The notes beneath the pieces were generated by a model. It saw nothing but the letters and a program-made list of their open reading frames with translations. It did no database searches and had not been told where the DNA came from. DNA of 64,000 nt, taken from Parachryseolinea silvisoli. Its GTDB lineage: Bacteria; Bacteroidota; Bacteroidia; Cytophagales; Cyclobacteriaceae. The position numbers were made by a program, and so were the translations under genes. This document shows, piece after piece, positions 48,201 to 55,102 of the stretch. The DNA lies in assembly GCF_021190955.1 (NCBI RefSeq), contig NZ_JAIOAO010000003.1, positions 434,001 through 498,000 of the forward strand, read 5' to 3'. Positions within the stretch are counted from its first letter, which is position 1. Every line of letters begins with the position of its first letter.

Positions 48201-51200
48201 AAACGTGCGGCCGGGGGCCCTGGATCGGGTTGTATCTCTGCGCCCTTACGGAAAGATATCATTGACCTGAGCTTTGATCCGGTTGCCCGACTGACTCCCC
48301 TGACAAACACGTCGTGTGATCCGGTGTTCTTTGAAGGTGCCATTACCGTTGACGTGGATGATCCGGGGGCTATGCCAACGCCTTCACCTGTGGCGACCTA
48401 CACCTATCGTCGTGTTTCGGGCCTCAACCCGGTGCCGGTGGTCAATGCCGGACAAGATGGTGCCGCGGATAATTTTGCCGGACTCCGCGACGATACCTAT
48501 GTCGTTCGTGTAACCAATGAGGTCAGCGGCTGCTTTACGGATGTATCCACGATTATTACGCGATCACTGATCCCCGTAACCACGGTGGAGGCACTGGTTA
48601 CCGACCAGCTTGTGTGCTTGAATGACGGAAGGATTGTCGTAACGGAAGTGGCCGTCGGAACGGACAACACGCGCCCCTTTACTGAGTTTGATTTCAGCTG
48701 GTACAAAGATTCGCCGACAGCTGGAAACAGAATTGCCTCGGCGAGCGGTGTTAATCGTTTCGATCTGAATACGACGACGATGCCAGCCATTAAAGCCGGC
48801 ACCTACTATGTAAAAGCCAAACGCATTTTGGGCAGCCCTGGTTTTGGTTGTGAATCGGCGCCATTGCGCAGGGAAATCCTGGATAAAAGCGTAGCGCCGG
48901 ACGTGTCCTTCGCTTTCACACCGGCATCCAACTGTGCTGGCGCGTTACCCAATGGTCAGCTGATTGCCACGGCTATCGAAAGAGATGGAAGCCTTGACGG
49001 GGATAAGGATGGTGTGACCGATGTTTACGCCTTCACCTGGACATTGAACGGCGGAGGCCTTGACCCGGCAACCACGGAAAACTATATAAATCCCACAAGC
49101 ACGCTCGATCGTGCACGGCAAGGAATATATTCGGTGCGCGTCGACAATGCCGCTACAGGGTGCCTCTTTGAAAGAGGAATGGAATTAAAGCTTGACCTGT
49201 CGATGAGCCTTCCCAATATTGTGGATATCGATGTCGTCGATCCGGTGAATTGTTTCCCTAGCGGAACTGCGCAGGTGGTTAAAATTACTATCGGCGGCAC
49301 CACAACCATAACCGATGTCATACAACTGGATGCAGATTTCGACTACAGCTGGTTTAAAGGAACGTATCCCGGTACGCCGCTTGCCGATGCTGGAAATGTT
49401 CCTTATCAGCAAGCGCTGTTGCCAGACCAACTACCCGATAGATATTTTGTGACGGTCCGGGATTTGACGACCAATTGTGAATCGTCGCCGGTTGAAGCGG
49501 TGATCGACTCCGCAGACATCGTGTATCCAGACGTCGATATTACGCAGACGTTACCTCAGGTCAAGTGCGAGCCTTCTTTGGATGGCTCGGCCCGATTGGT
49601 GGCTACGGTAGACAACGGACAAACCAGTGCAAACGCGAATTATAGGTTTGAATGGTACCGGTCATTGGATGGGATGCCTCCGGTTCTTTTTGCGCCGCCG
49701 GCTAATTCTACCATCTCAAATCTGAAAGCGGATAACTATTCGGTGACAGTATTAAATCTCGCAACGAACTGTAGCAGTACAGCGATGTTCATCGTTCCCG
49801 ATGCATCGCCGCGGTTCCTGCCGCAGCTTTCGCTCTCAACCAACGCGCGGACCCGGTGCGATATTACCGATGGGTCGCTATTCGTCAGCGGTGTGCCATT
49901 CCCTGTTGATCTTTTGAACCCGCTCAATAATTACCCGTTCCCATACAGTTACCAGGCGGATCTGTATGCAGGAGCTCCTCCTGCGGACATTGACAATCCG
50001 GATCTTGGAGCCATGGCGAACGATCCGCAGTTCCCGACGTTCACGTCCAACTTCTTGCGTTCAGGATTAGCAGAAGGTGAGTATACGGTGCGCCTGACGG
50101 ATCTCAATACCGGCTGTGTGACGGTCGATTCCACCGATATTCAGGATGACAGAACACCGCCGACCATCGCCATTGTTCAGGACAACCCACTCACGAATTG
50201 TGATCCGCTCCGTGCTAACGGACAGCTCACGGCTACTGCCGATGGTAGTCGGGTGGGGGGATACTCTTTTGCCTGGCATCAGGGTGATGAGGCCATGGGA
50301 CCGGTGCTGACAAATTTCAATACACTTATTGGAGAGACCATCGGGGCGTATACAGTACGCGTCACCAACAATACCACTTTCTGCTCTGCAGATTCTACCG
50401 GTATGATAACCGATGGTACAGTGAAGCCACCCGCACCGGATCCGTCGTTGGTTCAGGGGCGTTCAAACTGTATTACGCCGAACGGCTGGGTAACGGCGGA
50501 TGTTGATGGTGTAACCCTCGGCTATTCGTTCGATTGGTATGTCGATGATGTGCATGACTTTAAGGGTGTCGACTACATCGGTCTTGATATTCGCGAGTAT
50601 TCAGTAACCGCCACCGATGATGTGACGGGATGTGTTTCGCAACCGGCATTTATTACTGTTCCGGATTGGCGAAAGACGCCGATCGTGAACCTGACCAGCA
50701 CACCGTCATACTGCCTGACACCGACGGGAAGCGTGTTGCTCGGACTCGTGAACGGCGACGAAGTGACCCTGGCTGACGTTACGTGGTTCAACGAGGAGAA
50801 CGGTTTACAAGTCGGGAGCGGTCCTGCTACGTATGAACTGTTCACAGGCCTTTACATCGCTCAATTTGTGAGCTCGGAAGGATGTGAAGGGGAGTCACGC
50901 GTGGAGGTGGGCACCGAAATCCTTTCCTACAACCTTGTATCCGTTAACGCGGACAGTCGAAACGACTTCTGGACGATTGATTGTATTCAGAATTTTCCGT
51001 CGAACAATGTAAAAGTATTCAACCGTTCCGGAGTAAAAGTTTACGAAGCGGATGGTTATAATAATGCCGACATAGTGTTTAGAGGCGTCGGTGAAAGAGG
51101 ACTTTATACACTTGGAAACGAGTTGCCGGATGGCACGTACTTCTACATTATAGACAAACGCGATGGTTCGAAGCCGGTATATGGGTACCTTGAATTAGTA

Positions 51201-51206
51201 CACTGA
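39252..51206 (+). CDS. Giant SprB-like T9SS type B adhesin with about 30 tandem repeats
   Basis: A 3,984-residue secreted protein in a single open frame. A signal peptide (to about residue 36) is followed by a Cys-rich segment (DCSKNANCGDPYCAP). FG-GAP/VCBS calcium-loop repeats lie at about residues 130-600 (DVDGNGMPD, DIDGDGRSE, DMDGDDKAE, DINKDGAPD, DANGDGKLD, DVNGDGATD), then DSDGDGVYD near 726 and a CARDB-like domain (about 740-850). From about residue 865 to 3,890 there are some 30 repeats of 80-115 residues. Each opens with Cys-(D/x)P...NGxLxAxV, then YxFxWYxG, GxYxVxVTN and a second Cys, like SprB repeats. The last 90 residues form a CHU_C-like sorting domain. In Flavobacterium, SprB is a mobile gliding adhesin secreted by T9SS; the directly following PorP/SprF gene fits this model. 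Confidence 0.93.
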   Translation: MKHAIPHKIFLEEKVQSLRFAFCVLLILVGGSAFAQIDCSKNANCGDPYCAPVANDGKELGCECFDTVDNDGDGKTDQGDPNCATYYGLTFVGEGSDCSITPPGASTPFDLVGPPIVSGQNTADTQSKVAAADVDGNGMPDILITSKWNAEVRLVASTAQTGVAALGGGSFAPGDIIADFRLSGAGISSRFDNIGCGKTANLVFEYEVLTADIDGDGRSEVFAVVSNRAGSPKSPPTCFFLVGLKLQGYGAQGMTLIPGYPVYLGTNRPGIFGIADMDGDDKAEIYLRDRIFAAENGKLLASEGGKDMTNTSLWDVDVTAAPVAVDIKSAGADGNVMELIVGPRIYKVPSLTSRNPVSPAALTLWRDMNSLSFDINKDGAPDKYYVKLMNDPVEYGIDSHSSTSIADIDKDGYMDVVVTGALNSSLGRTTVFYWNVQKNTVSGFITLSAADMGIAPGTEPAGKCPSGLSYTNYQSGWIWGTGRVNIGDANGDGKLDFSFIAGSHLYCVTTDAPGTNIVPLWSNPRTINDSRSGVLTVTLYDFDNNGKPEMIYRDSQEVVVIDGATGATKYWSSICQSHTYTEGPIIADVNGDGATDICVACNRSNSFDICDDIQQQALGEVRLYFSKGNEWLPTRKVWNQPGYHVVNINDDLTLPFPQLDPGMVFGNAPCANGLPGPQTPLNVFLNQIPFLSAEGCPVFPAPDLAFTGDVPNPLCSVNPTLPGCDSDGDGVYDPAVVVIPPICGNLAIQVYCNIINSGDLPISDVVPISFFNGDPTTNPAAQLLSSTTVTISNLQVNQTFRTPTVTFNGPGTVFDLYIVMYNNGAVLPVVLTGGSAKECRIENNMYKVTVTPSPFSAGIQKIRDNLKCVAADPNVGELRARLYKSATAGTNEIVDYSDYTFQWYYGLNTSNAVPVALGGNNYTISGLPEGDYSFVATNVSKGCTTTLVSARVDLGITLPAVTINVLSDQTTCAPPNGVLEAVVAGGNTGFSFEWYSNAAPLGVSTATATNLAGNNYTVVVTRNGCTTTASEVVDDLAFEPDVTATSTPVVNCANLASGSVTAQALLTGVPQNAAGFTFNWYFHTIADGSRGSILPAANGTGPTRTGLAAGFYEVEAITNATQCKSAPFVIEVKNETVLPSVEITQLAPQTSCDPTAPNGRLQAVALIGGVPQSASDFTFQWFVGQNTLPQNLHTDVSGTNGSIADSVKGGGQSYTVRITSAFQCTAMADSVIQEVINIPVVTLTPTPNGICDEVLAGKAFSGAVSASVTFGGNLVNDFTQYSFTWYTGSSAIGAPRPETGNSLAALDSGFYTVVVSRTDLKCTAAPETGLVEDERILPTITANPVPSTNCTTAPNGSMVVTNVTSGTTSGTGSPFVYAWFDGVDATTLIPGETGTSLGSIQGGVSVLRTVRVTNTNDGCRSTNTQLISDNRLLPILALEADPNTICDPDLTSPRREFNGEVRATITNAGQPQFVDPTFVFAWTNTTAGSAIADTDATISLLNNGSYTGVVTHQPTGCVSAPANIDVIPQKVPLVIDAVANPSTNCPPVAGNGNVVINSVTAGAISGIGAPFKYQWHDGSNLSSPIAGAVGSSILNQQGGVGVFRTVLVTNQLDGCQMTDTKEIGDARVLPVLQLLATPNSICDPALAGKPFNGAVAATITNLADIGVPQTFTYVWTDQETGTIIAGATGSNLIERDSSFYTAVVTHVPTGCKSPAVIAQVTPAQILPVIGASAVASTNCDPAKANGLVQVDDVDGNSSPFAGYTFAWRGGLTQTGQLIANSAVSPDTLQGAMGKFYNVLVTNTNDGCKNTFAVELPDAPVKPVLTLSANPNTICDPGIAGVSENGSVQQLSLSYSGTYAGAQTLVYKWFNGEYTGASLPPHTPAQTAVDNIGALSFGFYSATVTIDEIGCTSDIVSIEVKDNFFTPPVNITPVNQTSCDDLNPNGMLTATVDETTIGGSATENSSSLYDINWFNRDNPIVTPGTAVTTTTAINGQINRLEGNLFYTVEVVRLLTGCINTETVFLPEIITYPVVAAAVSADVTRCDFPNGEAIADVGGMQSGYTFYWLNEKGLSQTTVAADVIDQADATQVDDGQYVDLIPGTYTVVAKDNSTTCISQPVSRVVADNTNKTSIAISIDVRPAHCAIGGGEMTATLTGGDGPAFDYAWFRGGPLNDSINFFNNPPIFNPATAFDQTLGGGVSDQITGLNSDLYTLVISDKGNGCSNLKTIFLPFSNAHVVTPVVTPSTICPYDIGNGAVEATVTNLDVGKTIDNYIYRFYKGENPLAANQIGPSVGPAPGNPNPITYASLAPGMYTVEVRQGFAPNCPVYEVVEVKSQALAPVINLNGALSANTSCDTNVADGSAQIAINRNPADVTTGFTYSLDVLPAPVGWGGAVVTGPYAVPDPAAGAPEIVTVNGLRPDNEVPEYTVRVTSSNGCEAERSISIPNQPAVAELVDGDVVSQNALFCETSLETNAQIEVRSLAIIDGPADDLGDYRFDWYTDPALTVASRVLSANGDNTAAKGGEILSNVGAPLPAAKITAGSYYVVASKVNAGTTGGVGCFSAPFRVDILDKTVRPALTITPTSNTACDTNFEGAVKVTVTSPGSVNPLPGVAYTYDWVVAATAITPPATSDGDGVGVDDNFTGLNDGGYTLELRNNASGCTTTGSTTVTPLFVPIIIAKATAAPQVLCIADGSVTVTQVDVGAANFVRGVDAEFFTNFSYSWYKDSPLPATAFLTDDASARIQVPQLVAGTNAGEYSTMGAGIYYVQAKRIAGAPGSGCESAPLRVDVGDQRRNPNAVLSPSNDTSCETVGGFEGAIQVTVIDAGSGPLPLNYTFDWTTTEPSVPADGAVYSDTESFTGLKDGDYSVRMTNNTSGCFSNFATQIQRSSVPIIIASADVTNQIICNPDGSVRVTRIDVGSSDSYVPADAAFGDFVFSWTKANANSAALEDDMGDPITGGALLPGTNAGEYSQLLANSYYVTAKRAAGGPGSGCISAPLRKDIIDLSFDPVARLTPLTNTSCDPVFFEGAITVDVDDPGAMPTPSPVATYTYRRVSGLNPVPVVNAGQDGAADNFAGLRDDTYVVRVTNEVSGCFTDVSTIITRSLIPVTTVEALVTDQLVCLNDGRIVVTEVAVGTDNTRPFTEFDFSWYKDSPTAGNRIASASGVNRFDLNTTTMPAIKAGTYYVKAKRILGSPGFGCESAPLRREILDKSVAPDVSFAFTPASNCAGALPNGQLIATAIERDGSLDGDKDGVTDVYAFTWTLNGGGLDPATTENYINPTSTLDRARQGIYSVRVDNAATGCLFERGMELKLDLSMSLPNIVDIDVVDPVNCFPSGTAQVVKITIGGTTTITDVIQLDADFDYSWFKGTYPGTPLADAGNVPYQQALLPDQLPDRYFVTVRDLTTNCESSPVEAVIDSADIVYPDVDITQTLPQVKCEPSLDGSARLVATVDNGQTSANANYRFEWYRSLDGMPPVLFAPPANSTISNLKADNYSVTVLNLATNCSSTAMFIVPDASPRFLPQLSLSTNARTRCDITDGSLFVSGVPFPVDLLNPLNNYPFPYSYQADLYAGAPPADIDNPDLGAMANDPQFPTFTSNFLRSGLAEGEYTVRLTDLNTGCVTVDSTDIQDDRTPPTIAIVQDNPLTNCDPLRANGQLTATADGSRVGGYSFAWHQGDEAMGPVLTNFNTLIGETIGAYTVRVTNNTTFCSADSTGMITDGTVKPPAPDPSLVQGRSNCITPNGWVTADVDGVTLGYSFDWYVDDVHDFKGVDYIGLDIREYSVTATDDVTGCVSQPAFITVPDWRKTPIVNLTSTPSYCLTPTGSVLLGLVNGDEVTLADVTWFNEENGLQVGSGPATYELFTGLYIAQFVSSEGCEGESRVEVGTEILSYNLVSVNADSRNDFWTIDCIQNFPSNNVKVFNRSGVKVYEADGYNNADIVFRGVGERGLYTLGNELPDGTYFYIIDKRDGSKPVYGYLELVH
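41850..50920 (+). repeat. Coding array of about 30 SprB-like Ig repeats
   Basis: About 30 repeat units of roughly 250-350 bases were counted by the opening Cys motif. Examples are TTCAPPNG, TSCDPTAPNG, TICDPDL, TNCPPVAGNG, TSCDTN, QIICNPDG and SNCITPNG. In two blocks the units alternate between two kinds: at about 42996-45015 TICDP...NG units alternate with TNC...NG units, and at about 47008-48890 TSCD..FEGA units alternate with Q-x-x-C-x-x-DG units. Higher-order periods are about 585 and 650 bases. One 17-base word, GTTCCGATCATCATCGC, recurs exactly at 47274 and 47932. This indicates growth by duplication of two-unit blocks. Confidence 0.85.
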
Positions 51207-52135
51207 TGAAAAAGATCACAGCCATAATCATAGGTGGTTTGATGTCGCTGATGGCGTCGGCACAGCAACGTCCTATTAATTCACTTTACATGTTTGATCC
51301 ATTGGTGGTCAATCCTGCGTACACCGGTACGCAGGTGCAGCTGAGTGCAACGGCCATTTATCGAAACCAATGGGTGAACTTTCCCGGGGCGCCGAAGACA
51401 TTTACATTCAGCGCCAGCTCCGGCTTTAAACAAAACCGGGTGGGGGTAGGTATTCTGGCCGGTAGTGACCAGATTGGAATACACACGGAAAATACCTTGT
51501 ATCTTCTATACTCCTATAAGTTGCCATTTTCGAAATTCAATTCAAAGTCGTATTTGTCTTTTGGGTTGCAGGGTGGATTCAACGAGCTCAAATCGGATTT
51601 TGGGAAGCTCAATCCGAGAGATGAGGCAGATCCATACTACGGAGTTGTAGATCGGAACATGACCTGGAATTTTGGTGGCGGTTTGTTTTTAAAGCACAAT
51701 TCGTTCTATGCAGGATTATCAGTTCCGTACATCATGAACAATAAAGTGATCAATGCCGAGGTGTTCTCAAGCTCCGCGCGCCAGTATCGTTACTATTATC
51801 TCACCGCCGGGATCACGCGAAAACTCTCAACTAATGTCAAAGTAATACCCTCGACGCTGATCCGCTTCCAGGAAAAGGCGCCTTTGAGCTTTGATCTCAA
51901 CCTGATTACGGTGTTTTACAATGTTGTCGGATTGGGTGTATCGTATCGTCTGGATGATTCCGTTGTGGGCTTATTTGAATTACAGCTCAATGAGAACTTT
52001 CACGTAGGGTATGCCAACGATTTTACGATGTCTGATCTGAGGCGCTATTCCAATAGCTCACACGAGATCATGATAAACTATCGCATCAGGATCGATAAGT
52101 GGCACCGGGGAATAGAGTGTCCTTCCTACTATTGA
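51206..52135 (+). CDS. PorP/SprF-family type IX secretion membrane protein
   Basis: A 309-residue outer-membrane protein of the PorP/SprF family. It has a signal peptide ending MASAQQ, then the family start RPINSLYMFDPLVVNPAYTG (YMFDP...NPAYTG is the hallmark), GIGILAGSDQIG-like and beta-barrel strands, ending RIRIDKWHRGIECPSYY. In Flavobacterium johnsoniae SprF is needed to export SprB, and each type B substrate tends to have its own PorP/SprF paralogue. Its start codon shares one base with the stop of the giant adhesin gene, so translational coupling is likely and the two products are probably partners. Confidence 0.95.
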   Translation: MKKITAIIIGGLMSLMASAQQRPINSLYMFDPLVVNPAYTGTQVQLSATAIYRNQWVNFPGAPKTFTFSASSGFKQNRVGVGILAGSDQIGIHTENTLYLLYSYKLPFSKFNSKSYLSFGLQGGFNELKSDFGKLNPRDEADPYYGVVDRNMTWNFGGGLFLKHNSFYAGLSVPYIMNNKVINAEVFSSSARQYRYYYLTAGITRKLSTNVKVIPSTLIRFQEKAPLSFDLNLITVFYNVVGLGVSYRLDDSVVGLFELQLNENFHVGYANDFTMSDLRRYSNSSHEIMINYRIRIDKWHRGIECPSYY

Positions 52136-52174
52136 AAGGGGACTGAATATTTTTCGACTATTCAAAACTTGAGG

Positions 52175-52909
52175 TCATTTCTCGAAAAGGTCGAGAAACT
52201 CCTTTTTTTTGGTCGAAGAAACCTCCAACTCCTGATTGTTCTTCATCGTGACGTAGCCGCCTTTTCCTTTGGAATATCGGATCACATAATCCGGATTGAT
52301 CATGTAAGAGCGGTGAATGCGGAGGAAGCGGTGCGGAGTAAGAACCTCTTCGAAGTATTTTAAGGTGCGGCAGATCAGCAGCGGGGCAGTGTGCTCGAAA
52401 TGGAAGCGCGTAAAGTTATCGACGGCTTCGCAGTAGAGGATGTCCTGTACGGCGACGATCTCGAACCCCTCGAGGGTCGGTAACATGATCTTTTGAGGGC
52501 CGGTGGCGCGGATGTTGTCGACGAGTACTTTCGCGTGACGAACCCGGTTATCGGCATGCTCGGCTTTGATCTTTTCCACGGCTTTGATAAGCTCGTCGAT
52601 ATCGATGGGTTTTAGCAGATAGTAGGCGGCGCTTTGATTGAGGGCCTGGATGGCATAATTATCAAAGGCGGTGACGAAGACTGTTTCGAAGGAGATGTCG
52701 CCGGCTTTGTCGAGCAGGTCGAAGCCGTTGCCATAGGGCATCTCGATGTCAAGGAAGACGATGTCGGGGATATGCTGGCGGATAGCTTCGAGGCCCGTGG
52801 CGACGGATTCTCCGAAACCGCATACGGTCACGTCAGGGCAATATTTTTTGAGATAGCTGGCCAGGATTTGGCGGCTGTCTTTTTCATCATCTATGATCAC
52901 AGCTTTCAT
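52175..52909 (-). CDS. LytTR-family response regulator
   Basis: A 244-residue two-component regulator. The receiver domain has the acidic pair D7-D8, phospho-acceptor D54 in VFLDIEMP, T in FVTAFD and K in LLKPI. The C-terminal LytTR DNA-binding domain includes CEAVDNFTRFH, RFLRIHRSYMINPDYV and a closing strand before STKKKEF. LytTR regulators bind direct repeats upstream of targets. Its start codon overlaps the stop of the histidine kinase by four bases (ATGA), so the two form a coupled pair. It converges with the PorP/SprF gene across 39 bases, but control of that operon is only a guess. Confidence 0.96.
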   Translation of the reverse strand: MKAVIIDDEKDSRQILASYLKKYCPDVTVCGFGESVATGLEAIRQHIPDIVFLDIEMPYGNGFDLLDKAGDISFETVFVTAFDNYAIQALNQSAAYYLLKPIDIDELIKAVEKIKAEHADNRVRHAKVLVDNIRATGPQKIMLPTLEGFEIVAVQDILYCEAVDNFTRFHFEHTAPLLICRTLKYFEEVLTPHRFLRIHRSYMINPDYVIRYSKGKGGYVTMKNNQELEVSSTKKKEFLDLFEK

Positions 52910-54924
52910 GGCAGTATCCTTTCTGTTTTATGAAGAGGCAGCGCTATGTGTACACGCGTGCCCGGGCCGGGCTGCAGGTCTTCGATGGTAACCCGATAGT
53001 CGGCTTTATATACTTTGTTGATAATGTCGAGGCGCTCCTGAATGTTCTTCAGCCCGGTGGAGTTGTGTTTCTTCTGATTGGCAGTCTTCAACGCCGCGGA
53101 GCGTTTGCGTCCAATGCCGTTGTCGCTGATCTCGACCATCAGCGTTGCGTCTTGCTGATAGAAGCGCAGGGTGAGCATGCCCCTCTCTTCTTTGTAACGC
53201 AATCCGTGCCACACAGCGTTTTCGATATAGGGTTGGATGAGCATGGGGGGAACTTCGATCGCTTCGGCGTTGATGCCCTCGTCGATATCGATGCGATAAT
53301 CGAATTTATCGCGGAAGCGGTAGTGTTCAAGTTTGAGGTAGAGTGCCAGGATCTCCTGTTCTTTGAAGAGCGGGCTGAAGTCTTCCTGCGAGTTCTCCAG
53401 CACGAGGCGCATGAGCTGAGAAAATTCGGAAAGGAATTTATTGGCGGTTCGCTCATCTTGCTCAGCGATGAAATGGTTTACGGAATTGAGGGCGTTGAAG
53501 ATGAAGTGGGGGTTCATCTGGCTGCGCAGCGACTTGAGCGCCAGGAGCTGGTTGGCCACTTTGCTGGCCTGGGCGTTCTTGTATATATAGTATGACGTGA
53601 TGGTCGTGATGAGCAGGATCATCAGCAGGCCATAAATGACGAGTTTCTGGCGCGTTACGGTAGCCTGTTCAATCGTTTCTTCGCGTCTACCGACGGATAC
53701 TTCTTTACTGAGCTCTTCAATGTCGCGTTGTTGGCCCAGGAGCGAGGAGTTGGTGTTCTGTCGTTCTTCCTGGATGCGTTGCGACCGGGTCATGGCGTCG
53801 CTGTACTTGCGGTAGGCACCTAGCGCCTGGGTGGTCCTGCCGTTCTTCTCATAGATGTCGGCCAGGGTGAGGTATGCATTGGCTTGTGCCTGGGGGTTTG
53901 CGAGCGTGTCGGCGATGCGTGCGGCTTCTTCGATCTCGCGGAGGGCTGCGGCGTCTTCTCCTTTCGCTACGAGGGTTTTGCTGATCTCCACTTTATCGTT
54001 GGTAGCCTCGTCAAGGTTCCTGCTCTCCAGGTTGAATTCGATGGACTTGTTGCGCAGCTCGATCTCGTCGTCGTAGCGGTTCTGCCCGCGGAGCACATCG
54101 GCTATCTCTTCCTTGGTTTCTTGCAGCGACTTCACGCCTTCGGCGTCGTTCTTGTTGGCGCGCAGTTGGGCGAGGGAGTTGTCGTAGAGGTTCTTGGTTT
54201 GTGGGATGTCGTTCAGCCGCGCGTATATCTTGGCCTTTTGATTTTGGACGCGCATGTCCAGGGTATTGCTACTGATTGCCTTACCACCCTGTGGGGGAAG
54301 ATTGTCTAATACCCTGAGCGCTTCGGTATAGTTGCTCATCTGGTAATAGGTCTCAGAGAGATCGATGGTACGGTCTATGCGCTGGTTGCGATCGAGTCTG
54401 AGGTCGAGCGCCTGCTGAAAATATTGGAGCGCCGCGTTGAAGTCGCCAAGCTTGAGGCTGGTGTTGCCCAGACCACGCAGCGTACGCTGATAGTCCTCAG
54501 TAGTGGTGGCAACATCTTTGGAATCTTTATAGGTGTTTAGTATCTGATGGGCTTGCAGGTAGTTTTCGTGGGCGGGTTTCCATTCCTGGATACCTTCGTT
54601 GATCTCGCCGATCAACATGTGACTGCGCGCTTCGTTGAGCACGTCGCCCGAGGCCAGGCTCAAGCCCAGCGCTTCGCGTACCTTGTTGAGCGCTTCCCCC
54701 GGGTTGTTGTCTTTCAACGAAGCCGCTTCCTCCAGCAGATCCGCGGGGTTTGTACGGCGGGATAATTTCTTGAAGGTTTTGTACGCCCCTTTGTCCTCGA
54801 CCACCTGCTCATTTTTTTCAGCCGCCTTTTGTTTAGGCGACGGCGCCTTCTTGCCGTCCTGTGCGGCGGCTTGACCGATGCAAAAGAATGCAATCAGGCT
54901 CAATGTGAGGGTATAGCGCATCAT
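52906..54924 (-). CDS. TPR-containing LytS-type sensor histidine kinase
   Basis: The protein is 672 residues from the ATG at 54924 (another follows at 54921). This start gives a signal sequence ending IGQAAAQ; a longer frame back to 55218 has no sensible N-terminus and is rejected. After the signal, about 400 residues of TPR repeats form a periplasmic sensor (LRGLGNTSLKLGDFNAALQYFQQAL in part; ILLITTITSYYIYKNA is the single membrane helix). A coiled linker precedes the PF06580 His_kinase domain with phospho-acceptor H473 in QMNPHFIFNAL, then the HATPase with VEISDNGIGRKRS and NIQERLDIIN. This domain order is standard in Bacteroidota for kinases paired with LytTR regulators. Confidence 0.94.
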   Translation of the reverse strand: MMRYTLTLSLIAFFCIGQAAAQDGKKAPSPKQKAAEKNEQVVEDKGAYKTFKKLSRRTNPADLLEEAASLKDNNPGEALNKVREALGLSLASGDVLNEARSHMLIGEINEGIQEWKPAHENYLQAHQILNTYKDSKDVATTTEDYQRTLRGLGNTSLKLGDFNAALQYFQQALDLRLDRNQRIDRTIDLSETYYQMSNYTEALRVLDNLPPQGGKAISSNTLDMRVQNQKAKIYARLNDIPQTKNLYDNSLAQLRANKNDAEGVKSLQETKEEIADVLRGQNRYDDEIELRNKSIEFNLESRNLDEATNDKVEISKTLVAKGEDAAALREIEEAARIADTLANPQAQANAYLTLADIYEKNGRTTQALGAYRKYSDAMTRSQRIQEERQNTNSSLLGQQRDIEELSKEVSVGRREETIEQATVTRQKLVIYGLLMILLITTITSYYIYKNAQASKVANQLLALKSLRSQMNPHFIFNALNSVNHFIAEQDERTANKFLSEFSQLMRLVLENSQEDFSPLFKEQEILALYLKLEHYRFRDKFDYRIDIDEGINAEAIEVPPMLIQPYIENAVWHGLRYKEERGMLTLRFYQQDATLMVEISDNGIGRKRSAALKTANQKKHNSTGLKNIQERLDIINKVYKADYRVTIEDLQPGPGTRVHIALPLHKTERILP

Positions 54925-55102
54925 GGTTATCAATCGCAGGAAAGTTAGCACTTTAATTCTTACCCGTTTCCGGCCCCGCCTGTCCGTAAGCCTGGGTTCA
55001 CTCAGTCGGTGGGGCATTTCACCCAGTGGCACGGCGCGGTCACGAAGTGTAGGTACCCCTGCCACGCTTTTAGCGTAAAATTTACCAAAAACATCCAAGA
55101 TC

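Noticed and set aside
39252-51206. Tandem repeats considered as CRISPR-like or non-coding satellite DNA
   Set aside because: The repeats keep one open reading frame with diverged codons and conserved Cys, Trp and Gly positions, so they are protein repeats.
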